A stretch of DNA of 64,000 bases. Source: Clostridiales bacterium. GTDB taxonomy: Bacteria > Bacillota > Clostridia > Christensenellales > Pumilibacteraceae. The stretch spans positions 19,777-83,776 of the forward strand of contig DQGD01000015.1 of NCBI GenBank assembly GCA_003533505.1, read 5' to 3'. A program made the position numbers and the translations under genes. Shown here piece after piece: positions 17,160-24,702 of this stretch (position 1 is the first letter of the stretch; each line of letters starts with the position of its first letter). Below the pieces are notes generated by a model. That model worked only from the letters and a program-made list of their open reading frames with translations. It was not told the origin of the DNA and made no database searches.

Positions 17160-18110
17160 TTAGTTCTTCCAATCGATTTGACCGATGATACCTTTAAGCA
17201 CCTCGGCGCTGTGTTGCAGCTTGCCGAGCTCGTCGGGGGTAAGCACGGGGTTAATCTTGCCGCTGATACCGTTTCTGCCGACGATGTTCAGCGTGCTGAG
17301 GCACACGTCCTCGATGCCGTACTCGCCGTGCATCATGCTGGACACCGTGAGCACCGTGTTGGAGCCGTCGAGAACGGCTTTGACGATGTAGCACACGGTG
17401 GAAGCGATTGCGTAGAAAGTCGCGCCCTTACGCGAAATGACTCTCGCGCCCGACTCGCGGACGTACTTCTCGATTTCGGGAATGTCGATTTGAGCGGTGA
17501 TGATGTTGTTTCTCTCCACTTCTTTCTGGTAGTCCTCGACGTGCATGCCGGCAATACGGGCGAGCGACCAGGGCGAGAAGCCGGAGTCGCCGTGTTCGCC
17601 GAACATGTAGGCGTGGATATTGCCCACCTCGAGTCCGCAGTACTCGGCGATACGCGCGCGCAGTCTTGCGGTGTCGATAATCGCGCCCGAGCCGATGATG
17701 CGGTTCTCGGGGATACCCGACAGGCGGCAGAACGAGTAGGTCAGTATGTCGACGGGGTTTGATACCATTATGTAAACCGCGTCGGGAGCGTACTTCGTTA
17801 TCTCGGGGATAATCGACTTCTGAATCGCGATGTTGGTGTTGATAAGCTCGAGTCTGGACTGACCGGGCTTACGGGCGATACCCGAGGTAATCACGACGAT
17901 GTTGGAGTCCTTTGCGTCCTCGTAGGTGCCGGCGTAAACCTGGCACGCGCTGTCGTAGGCAAGTCCCTGACGAATGTCAAGCGCTTCGCCCAACGCGCGC
18001 TCGCCGTTGATGTCGATGATGACGATTTCCGACGCAAGTCCTCTGCAAGTGAGCGAGTAAGCGATTGTCGAGCCTACTCTGCCGCTGCCGATAATGGTAA
18101 TCTTATTCAT
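17160..18110 (-). CDS. mdh: Malate dehydrogenase of the LDH-like family
   Basis: 316 residues. NAD-binding GSGRVG at 8-13, catalytic His173 (GEHGDS), Asp146 and Arg149 (DTARL). At the position that fixes substrate choice (LDH Gln102, in NQKPGE) the residue is Arg80 (ARKPGQSR). Gln gives lactate dehydrogenase and Arg gives malate dehydrogenase, so this is very probably an MDH despite the overall LDH look. It makes malate from oxaloacetate for the fumarase gene 15 bp downstream. First gene of the operon, with AAAGGAGG about 14 nt before the ATG, a rather long spacing. Confidence 0.85.
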   Translation of the reverse strand: MNKITIIGSGRVGSTIAYSLTCRGLASEIVIIDINGERALGEALDIRQGLAYDSACQVYAGTYEDAKDSNIVVITSGIARKPGQSRLELINTNIAIQKSIIPEITKYAPDAVYIMVSNPVDILTYSFCRLSGIPENRIIGSGAIIDTARLRARIAEYCGLEVGNIHAYMFGEHGDSGFSPWSLARIAGMHVEDYQKEVERNNIITAQIDIPEIEKYVRESGARVISRKGATFYAIASTVCYIVKAVLDGSNTVLTVSSMMHGEYGIEDVCLSTLNIVGRNGISGKINPVLTPDELGKLQHSAEVLKGIIGQIDWKN

Positions 18111-18197
18111 ACTTTCTCTCTTTGCCTCCTTTGTGGCGGTGAAAAATTTGGTTGCTTAACTCAACTGCGGAATTGCGTAGGGCGAACCCGAAACAGC

Positions 18198-18222
18198 AAA
18201 AAATCGCCGCTCCACGGCAGCT
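18198..18222 (-). promoter_or_regulatory. Possible attenuator hairpin in the mdh leader
   Basis: In the ~130-nt untranslated leader, GCTGCCG and CGGCGA can pair and are followed by six T on the minus strand. The stem is short (4-6 bp). This could be a weak attenuator or chance. No known riboswitch was recognised in the leader. Confidence 0.25.
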
Positions 18223-18241
18223 CTCACAATCCCTCCCGACC

Positions 18242-18271
18242 ATTATATATTTTTTTGTCGCATTTTGGCAA
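18242..18271 (-). promoter_or_regulatory. Promoter of the 13-gene redox operon
   Basis: TTGCCA (18271-18266), 18-nt spacer, TATAAT (18247-18242), about 130 bp before the mdh start. No other promoter of this quality was seen inside the operon, where gene gaps are mostly under 30 bp. Confidence 0.7.
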
Positions 18272-18389
18272 GTATTTGCGTATATTTTTATCGATTAAAT
18301 TTTTTGAAATTTATGTGAAGCCGCCCTTTTTTCGTTTTTTTACGCGGTTTCGGGTAAATTCAGGAAATTTTGCGGAAATCGGCGGCATG

Positions 18390-18425
18390 AAAAAACCGCC
18401 GCGGCAGGCTCGTCGCGGTCGGTTA
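18390..18425 (-). terminator. Terminator after the uvrA-like gene
   Basis: On the minus strand ACCGACCGCG pairs with CGCGGCGGT (one bulge), followed by six T. It ends the manA/rok-to-uvrA operon just upstream of the mdh promoter region. Confidence 0.75.
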
Positions 18426-18451
18426 TCTTTAATTTTCCGCAGTCGGTCGTT

Positions 18452-20926
18452 TCACAGGTATTTGCCCGTGACGCTTTCTTTCGAGGCGGATATTTCGTCC
18501 GGAGCGCCGGTCGCGACTATTCTGCCGCCGGCTTCGCCGCCCTTCGGTCCCATATCTATTATATAGTCGGCGTTTCGGATAAGGTCGAGGTCGTGCTCGA
18601 TGACGACTACCGTCGCTCCCGATTTTATCAGACAGTCGAACACGCCGAGCAGCACGCTCACGTCGCGCGGATGCAAGCCGATTGTGGGCTCGTCGAACAC
18701 GAAAACCGCGTCGTCCTGCGTTTTGCCGATTTCGGTGGCGAGCTTCAGTCTTTGAGCTTCGCCGCCCGACAGCGACGGCGTGCTCTCGCCTATCGTGAGG
18801 TACCCTAGCCCCAATCGCACCAGCGTTTCGGCTTTTTCGCGGATTTTTTTGTTGTCGCGAAACAGCTCCGCGGCTTCGCTCGCGGTCGCGCTCATGACGT
18901 CGGCTATCGAATACGGCTTGCCGCCGAGCTCGATTTTAACCTCGTCCGCTCGCGGCGAAAAACGCTTGCCGCCGCAGTCGGGGCAGGTGATTTCCACGTC
19001 CGGCAAAAACTGAATGTCCATCGATATTACGCCCGTGCCGTCGCAGGTAGGACAGCGCAGGCTGCCGGTGTTGTACGAAAAATCGTTGACCCTGAGTCCC
19101 AGCTCCTTTGCTTTCGGCGCGGCGGCGTAAAGCCTCCGAAGGTCGTCGGAAATGCCCGAATAGGTGGCGACGGTCGAGCGGACGTTTATTCCTATCGGCG
19201 TGGCGTCGATAAGGTTTACCCTGCGTATGCCGTCGGCTTTTATTTCCGCGACGTGACGGGGCAACTCTTCGCCGTTTATTTTCGCCCTCAGCGCCGGCAC
19301 CAGGCTTTCAAGCACCATCGTGGTCTTGCCGCTGCCCGACACTCCCGTCACGACGGTCAGCCGCCCTTTGGGGATTTTCACGTCGAGCGGCTTGACGGTG
19401 TGCACCTGTTCGGTGCGCATTTCTATCGTGCCGAGAGCGAACGTTTCCGATTTCGGCGCGCGGTCGCGGACGAGCACGTTCTTTTCTCCCGACAGGTAGC
19501 CGCCGATAATCGAGCGCGGAGAACGCTCCACTTCTCGAACGGCGCCTGCGGCTATCACCGAACCGCCCTCTTTGCCTGCGCCCTCGCCCATTTCCACGAC
19601 GTAATCGGCTGCGCTTATCACGCGCGCGTCGTGGTCGACAACGATGACGGTGTTGCCGCGAGCGACGAGGTCGCGTATTACCGCGAGCAGCCCGTCGACG
19701 TTCGCCGGGTGCAAGCCGATTGACGGCTCGTCGAGCACATACATTACGCCCGTAGTCTTGTTCCTCACTGCGCGAGCAAGCCCCACGCGCTGCAATTCGC
19801 CCGTGGACAGCGTGTTCGCCGCGCGGTCGGGCGCGAGGTAGTCTAGTCCGAGGTCGATGAGCCGAGCGGACACGGACAAGAATTCCTTGGCTATGCTTTC
19901 CGCCATTGCCTGCATGTCCTGCGGCAGCTTCGACGGAAGCGACTTCACCCACCCCGCGAGCTCGCCCAGCGGAAGCGACATAGCCTCCGGCAGAGTTTTG
20001 CCGTCGAGAACCGCGCTTCTCGCGACTCGGTTCAGCCGCGTGCCGCCGCAGTCGGGGCAGGTTTCTTCGGTTAAAAAGCCCGAAACGCGTTTCATGCCGG
20101 CTTCGTCCTTGACTTTTGCGAGCGCGTTCTCCACCGTATACACGGCGTTAAAGTAGGTAAAATCGAGCTCGCCTGCCTGATTGGTATTCTTCGCCTTGTA
20201 GAAAATATGCTTTTTTTCGGCAGGACCGTGGTAGACGATTTCCTTTTCCTCGGGCGTAAGGTCGCGAAACGGCACGTTTGTTCTCACACCCATGGCGCGG
20301 CAAACGTCGGTCATCAGCGACCACATCAGCGTGTTCCATGGCGCGACGGCTCCCTCGTCGATGGTAAGGCTTTCGTCGGGCACGAGCGAACGCTCGTTGA
20401 CCTTGCGAACGACGCCCGTACCCGAACATGTCGGGCACGCTCCCGTCGAGTTGAAAGAAAAGTCCTCCGCGCTCGGCGGATTGAACAGCTCGCCGCACTC
20501 GGGGCAGACCAGCTTTTTGCCGGCTGCGACGGCGAACGACGGCGGCACGAGGTGACCGTTCGGGCAGACGTGGCTCGCAAGCCGCGAGTACATCAGCCTG
20601 AGGCTGTTGCCGAGCTCCGTAAGCGTGCCGAAAGTACTGCGGACGTTGGGCACCGTGGGGCGCTGGTGAAGCGCGAGCGCGGCAGGCACGTTCTCTATCT
20701 CGTCCACGTTGGCGGCTTCGGCTTGGGTGAGCCTGCGGCGCGTGTACGCGGACAGCGCTTCGAGGTAGCGGCGCGAGCCCTCGGAGTACAGCACGCCCAG
20801 CGCGAGCGACGACTTGCCGCTCCCCGACACGCCGGCTATCGCCACGAATTTTCCGAGCGGTATGTTTACGTCTATATTTTTAAGGTTATGCACGCGCGCG
20901 CCGCGCACTATGATTTCTTCGGGCAT
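18452..20926 (-). CDS. Short UvrA paralogue (UvrA2/DrrC type ABC ATPase)
   Basis: 824 residues, about 110 shorter than housekeeping UvrA. Two ABC units: Walker A GVSGSGKSSLA near the N-terminus and GVSGSGKTTMV in the second half. Signature motifs are LSTGELQRVGLA and LSGGEAQRLKLA, with Walker B VLDEPSIGLHP and VFDEPTIGLHP. Zinc-type Cys pairs are present (CPECG...CPTC, and CPTCDG...CPDCGG). UvrA binds damaged DNA in excision repair; the short class lacks much of the UvrB-binding/insertion region and is linked to drug or damage tolerance. Whether it works in repair is open. Last gene of its operon, followed by a terminator. Confidence 0.85.
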   Translation of the reverse strand: MPEEIIVRGARVHNLKNIDVNIPLGKFVAIAGVSGSGKSSLALGVLYSEGSRRYLEALSAYTRRRLTQAEAANVDEIENVPAALALHQRPTVPNVRSTFGTLTELGNSLRLMYSRLASHVCPNGHLVPPSFAVAAGKKLVCPECGELFNPPSAEDFSFNSTGACPTCSGTGVVRKVNERSLVPDESLTIDEGAVAPWNTLMWSLMTDVCRAMGVRTNVPFRDLTPEEKEIVYHGPAEKKHIFYKAKNTNQAGELDFTYFNAVYTVENALAKVKDEAGMKRVSGFLTEETCPDCGGTRLNRVARSAVLDGKTLPEAMSLPLGELAGWVKSLPSKLPQDMQAMAESIAKEFLSVSARLIDLGLDYLAPDRAANTLSTGELQRVGLARAVRNKTTGVMYVLDEPSIGLHPANVDGLLAVIRDLVARGNTVIVVDHDARVISAADYVVEMGEGAGKEGGSVIAAGAVREVERSPRSIIGGYLSGEKNVLVRDRAPKSETFALGTIEMRTEQVHTVKPLDVKIPKGRLTVVTGVSGSGKTTMVLESLVPALRAKINGEELPRHVAEIKADGIRRVNLIDATPIGINVRSTVATYSGISDDLRRLYAAAPKAKELGLRVNDFSYNTGSLRCPTCDGTGVISMDIQFLPDVEITCPDCGGKRFSPRADEVKIELGGKPYSIADVMSATASEAAELFRDNKKIREKAETLVRLGLGYLTIGESTPSLSGGEAQRLKLATEIGKTQDDAVFVFDEPTIGLHPRDVSVLLGVFDCLIKSGATVVVIEHDLDLIRNADYIIDMGPKGGEAGGRIVATGAPDEISASKESVTGKYL

Positions 20927-20952
20927 TTCGTCGCTCCCATATCGGTTTTACC

Positions 20953-22143
20953 TTATTCGGTTTCCTCGGGCAAACGCTTTCTTTCGTCGTAGTCGTCGAG
21001 GAAAAAGTGCTTCACTCCGTTCTTTTTATAGGCGAGGATAGTTTCTAAGCTGACGTTTTCGACGCTCTTGAAGATACATTTTTCGACGTTGGGATTTGTC
21101 TTTTTGAGCGTGCGGATAAGCTCCTTCGCCTCCTGTCGCTTGGAGTGGTTTTGTCCGTTGTTGCAGGTGGTGCAGGTGTCGGTGAAGCGGCATGCGCACT
21201 GAATGAAGTGCAGGTCGTTGTAGTCGCGCCACGCCTTTATGTCGTCCTCGCGGATAAAGTACATCGGGCGGATAAGCTCCATGCCCTCGAAGTTCGTACT
21301 GCGGAGCTTGGGCATCATCGTCTGAATCTGCGCGCCGTACAACATGCCCATAAGTATCGTTTCTATCACGTCGTCGTAGTGGTGTCCGAGCGCGATTTTA
21401 TTGCAGCCGAGCCGCTTTGCGAAGCTGTAAAGATACCCTCTCCGCATTCTCGCGCAAAGATAGCAGGGCGACTTCTCCACCGTGTACACCGACTCGAAAA
21501 TGTTTGACTCGAAAATCTCAATCGGCACGTTCAGCCGACGGGCGTTCTCCTCGATTACGCGGCGGTTTTCGGCGTTGTAGCCGGGGTCCATGACGAGAAA
21601 TTTCAAATCGAAATTAACGTCGCTATAGCGGTGAAGCTCCTGAAAAAGCTTCGCCATCAGCATCGAATCCTTGCCTCCCGAAATACACACCGCCACTCTG
21701 TCGCCCTCGCCGACGAGCTTGTACTCCTTGAGCGCGCGGATAAACGGACTCATCAGCGACACGCGGAATTTCTTTCTTATGCTCTGCTCGACGCGCTCGC
21801 ACACGCCGTCGTCGGCGGCTTGTTTCGCCATAGCGAGGCGCAGCCACGCCGCGTAACCGCCGCGCAGACTGTACGCGTCAAGTCCGCTCTCGCGCATGCT
21901 CTCGACGGGATTCAGGCTGAATTCGCCGTGCGCGCAGTAGACGACGATTTTCTTGCCGCTCGTTCGCTCGTCGGGCTTCATCGCGTAAAGCTCGTCCTCT
22001 GCGGCGTGCCGCGAGCCCGGTATCAGTCCGTAGGCGCGGTCGTGCTCGGAGCGCATGTCGAAAATCACGCATTTGTCCGCGTTTTCCGCAAGCTCTTCCG
22101 CCGTTATTTCTATATTGTCGATTGTCCTTTCTTCGTCCGTCAT
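20953..22143 (-). CDS. Rhodanese-TtcA-like tRNA thiolation fusion
   Basis: 396 residues. Residues ~10-100 form a rhodanese domain with Cys70 in the loop VVYCAHGEFS. Residues ~120-370 form a PP-loop ATPase (SGGKDS 155-160) with CYLC at 227-230 and a C-terminal CACRFTDTCTTC, as in TtcA/TilS-like tRNA sulfur transferases. TtcA makes 2-thiocytidine in tRNA. A fused rhodanese could hand over the sulfur directly. The fusion is in one frame with no slip. It overlaps tcdA by 4 bp, so two tRNA-modification genes are coupled. Confidence 0.82.
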   Translation of the reverse strand: MTDEERTIDNIEITAEELAENADKCVIFDMRSEHDRAYGLIPGSRHAAEDELYAMKPDERTSGKKIVVYCAHGEFSLNPVESMRESGLDAYSLRGGYAAWLRLAMAKQAADDGVCERVEQSIRKKFRVSLMSPFIRALKEYKLVGEGDRVAVCISGGKDSMLMAKLFQELHRYSDVNFDLKFLVMDPGYNAENRRVIEENARRLNVPIEIFESNIFESVYTVEKSPCYLCARMRRGYLYSFAKRLGCNKIALGHHYDDVIETILMGMLYGAQIQTMMPKLRSTNFEGMELIRPMYFIREDDIKAWRDYNDLHFIQCACRFTDTCTTCNNGQNHSKRQEAKELIRTLKKTNPNVEKCIFKSVENVSLETILAYKKNGVKHFFLDDYDERKRLPEETE

Positions 22144-22853
22144 CTCTTATATCCCGTCAAATCCTTGACCACTTCGCTCGCGATTATCAATCCGGCAGCT
22201 CCCGGCGCGAACGCCGTCGAGCCCGGAATTCGTCGTCTTTCGCTCTCCTCGCCGCTCTCGCCCGGCACAAGCGGCTCCTCTTCCGAGTACACGACCTTTA
22301 ACTTGTCGATACCGCGCCTGCGGCACTCCCTGCGCATGACTTTGCACAGCGGACACACGCTCGTGTCGAACAGGTCCGCTACCTTAAACGCCGCCGGGTT
22401 CATTTTGTTGCCCGTGCCCATCGACGAGATTATCGGCGTACCTGCCGCCTTCGCGTTCGCCGCCAGCGCAAGCTTGCCCGTCACCGTGTCGATTGCGTCC
22501 ACTATATAGTCGTACTCGCGGAAATTAAAGTCATTTTCCGTTTCGGGAAGGTAGAATACGTTATGTTTCGTTACTTTGCAGTCGGGGTTAATCGATTTAA
22601 TCCGCGCTTCCGCGGCGTCGGTTTTGCGCATGCCTATTGTGTGGACTGTGGCGATGAGCTGGCGGTTCAGGTTGGTTATCGCCACGGCGTCGTTGTCGAT
22701 GACGTCGATTGCGCCCACACCCGAGCGAGCCAGCGCCTCGACGACGTAGCCGCCCACGCCGCCCACGCCGAAAACAGCCACCCTCGATTCCGACAGCTTT
22801 TTCATGGCTTCCGTTCCAATCAGCATTTCAGTTCTCGAAAACTTATCCGGCAT
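22140..22853 (-). CDS. tcdA: tRNA threonylcarbamoyladenosine dehydratase-like (TcdA)
   Basis: 237 residues. E1/ThiF-like ATP-binding fold with VAVFGVGGVGGYVVEALARS, IDNDAVAITNLNRQ and YIVDAIDTVTGKLAL, then a CPLCKVMRRECRRRGI segment typical of TcdA/CsdL. The family closes the t6A ring at position 37 of ANN-decoding tRNAs. The start at 22853 is chosen for its GGAG 8 nt upstream; a longer frame to 23015 overlaps the intergenic region. Overlaps the rhodanese-TtcA gene. Confidence 0.83.
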   Translation of the reverse strand: MPDKFSRTEMLIGTEAMKKLSESRVAVFGVGGVGGYVVEALARSGVGAIDVIDNDAVAITNLNRQLIATVHTIGMRKTDAAEARIKSINPDCKVTKHNVFYLPETENDFNFREYDYIVDAIDTVTGKLALAANAKAAGTPIISSMGTGNKMNPAAFKVADLFDTSVCPLCKVMRRECRRRGIDKLKVVYSEEEPLVPGESGEESERRRIPGSTAFAPGAAGLIIASEVVKDLTGYKR

Positions 22854-22909
22854 TTCATATCTCCAATGCGCCCCGTATACGAACGCGGCGCGACTTGAAT
22901 ATCGGCGGT

Positions 22910-24673
22910 TTACTTTTGTAATCTTATAAGCGCGAAGCCCGATACGGGCACGTCGATTTCGTTTAAGCCCACTGATAGCTTTACCGTGCGCTCCGAAACG
23001 ACGTCGCCCTTGCAATCGGTTATTTTTATCGCGACTTCCGTTTCTCTTTTCACGCGGATATACACCGTTCGCTCGCTCGCGGCGTTGATTACGTCGAGGC
23101 TTTTGTCGCCCGGAAAGTCGACTATGCTCGTGCCGTATAACGCGGTGACGTCCTTTTCCTCACCCGTCGCCGTCAGCGCGGTATAGCCGTGCGAAAAACC
23201 CTCGGCGCGCAGCCTGCCGTTTAGCAGCGTTTTGCGGTTTTCGCGGAAGTAAGCAAGGTAATACGCCAGCATTCTGCGGTGCTCGTCGGTGATGTTTTTG
23301 AGGTTCAGAGAGATTTGCGGCACGCCGAATATCGAGTGATTGAGCTGATAAGCCGCATACTCGACCGCGTCGTCGTAGCTCCAGATAAGAGGATCGCTGT
23401 GCACCGCCACGCCGCTGGTCAGCATGCGCAAATCGGCGACGCAGGTTTTCAGCGTGTTCTCGTCGCCGGCGCAATCGCCCACGCGGAACATGTTGCCGAA
23501 TTGCTGCATCACGGCTCCCGTATACCGCTGGCGAAATTCCAGCATAACGTCGGGTTTTATTCTGCGGAGCTCGTCCGTAACCTCGCCTATCAGCGCTTCC
23601 ACCGCGTCGGACAGCGAAACATAGTCCATGTCATCGTAGTTTTTCGGCGAATCGGCGGTCAGGTAGAACGCGTCGATAAAGTCGAGTTTGAATCCGTCGA
23701 GGTCGTACTTATTCAGAAATTCGGCGTAAATCCCCGTCAGGTACTCGCGCACCTGAGAGAACCTCGGGTCGAGCGCATACGCGCCTATGCCGCCGTCGAA
23801 ATACAGGTACTTGCCGCGGAAGTCGTCCGCCGCCTTAGCGTTCTTGCCCATGTACGGGACGGAAAACCACAGCATTACTTTCATGCCGATTGCGTGCACG
23901 CTCTTTACGAACTCTGCCATGTCGGCGATTTTACTCTTGCACACTCTCCAATCGCCGCAGTACGAATAGCCGCCGCCGTTGTCCTCGGTCTGCCAACCGT
24001 CGTCCACGATTATCGTTTCCATGCCGAGCGCTTTTGCCAATCTGCACTGCTCGATAAGCGTTTCGTCGGTGAATCGCTGCTGAAAGACGTACCAGGGCGC
24101 GTAGCACGGCAGTTCCGCGGCTTCGGGCAGGTATGCCGAGCGGTAAAAATTCTTCCACCAACCGCGAACGTCCGCAATCGTCTTGTCCGCCGTTTCGTCG
24201 CGGAAATCCACTCTTAGCTTCGTTTCGTATTCTTTTATAGGGCTTACGAGAGCGGTAAACAGCTCGACGCGCACCGTGAGTTTTTGCCGCGGCTCATTAA
24301 AGCCCAGACTGAGCGCGCACGGGGTTTTGCAGTCGGAAAGCGCAACCGTGACCTTGTTTTTGTCGTTCTTCGTCACCGCGGCGATTACCGGCGCGCCGCA
24401 TGCCGCCGAAGAAAACGACGGCGACGGATTCCAATCGGGACGAATTCCTGCGTTAAGTATTTCGTTGGGCTTGAAAGTCGTCGCCGCGTCGTCCTTTTTG
24501 ACATAAAACGTAACGATTATTTTCTCGGGACTCGTAGCCGCCGTAAAGCTCGCCTTGAGCCGAAAAAGCTTTACGCCGGCTTCGCCTTTTGTTGAGGTAA
24601 CGTCGAAATCGACGGACTGCGCGCCCGTATCTATCGTGAAGTCTATCCCGTCGATTCTTTTCTCTATGGTCAT
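22910..24673 (-). CDS. GH36-type alpha-galactosidase
   Basis: 587 residues, no signal peptide, so cytoplasmic. A beta-rich N-terminal domain (to ~165) is followed by a (beta/alpha)8 barrel. The nucleophile is likely Asp331 in GFKLDFIDAF and the acid/base Asp400 in FRVGDCAGDEN. WQTEDNGGGY and the IIVDDGW strand are also family-like. It should cut alpha-galactosides such as raffinose-type sugars after import, though this clade is divergent and the substrate is not certain. It is 29 bp after the ManA-ROK fusion gene, which could use the hexoses released. Confidence 0.78.
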   Translation of the reverse strand: MTIEKRIDGIDFTIDTGAQSVDFDVTSTKGEAGVKLFRLKASFTAATSPEKIIVTFYVKKDDAATTFKPNEILNAGIRPDWNPSPSFSSAACGAPVIAAVTKNDKNKVTVALSDCKTPCALSLGFNEPRQKLTVRVELFTALVSPIKEYETKLRVDFRDETADKTIADVRGWWKNFYRSAYLPEAAELPCYAPWYVFQQRFTDETLIEQCRLAKALGMETIIVDDGWQTEDNGGGYSYCGDWRVCKSKIADMAEFVKSVHAIGMKVMLWFSVPYMGKNAKAADDFRGKYLYFDGGIGAYALDPRFSQVREYLTGIYAEFLNKYDLDGFKLDFIDAFYLTADSPKNYDDMDYVSLSDAVEALIGEVTDELRRIKPDVMLEFRQRYTGAVMQQFGNMFRVGDCAGDENTLKTCVADLRMLTSGVAVHSDPLIWSYDDAVEYAAYQLNHSIFGVPQISLNLKNITDEHRRMLAYYLAYFRENRKTLLNGRLRAEGFSHGYTALTATGEEKDVTALYGTSIVDFPGDKSLDVINAASERTVYIRVKRETEVAIKITDCKGDVVSERTVKLSVGLNEIDVPVSGFALIRLQK

Positions 24674-24702
24674 AAAATCTTACTCCCGTATGCCGTTTTT
24701 TC

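Noticed and set aside
16050..17762. 570-codon plus-strand open frame
   Set aside because: Shadow of fumC and mdh, both of which have full family signatures.
17160..18110. Lactate dehydrogenase call
   Set aside because: Arg80 at the specificity position and the fumarase and fumarate reductase neighbours favour malate dehydrogenase.
18181..18200. TψC-like GGGTTCGCCC in the mdh leader
   Set aside because: No acceptor, D or anticodon arms can be drawn around it, so it is not a tRNA.
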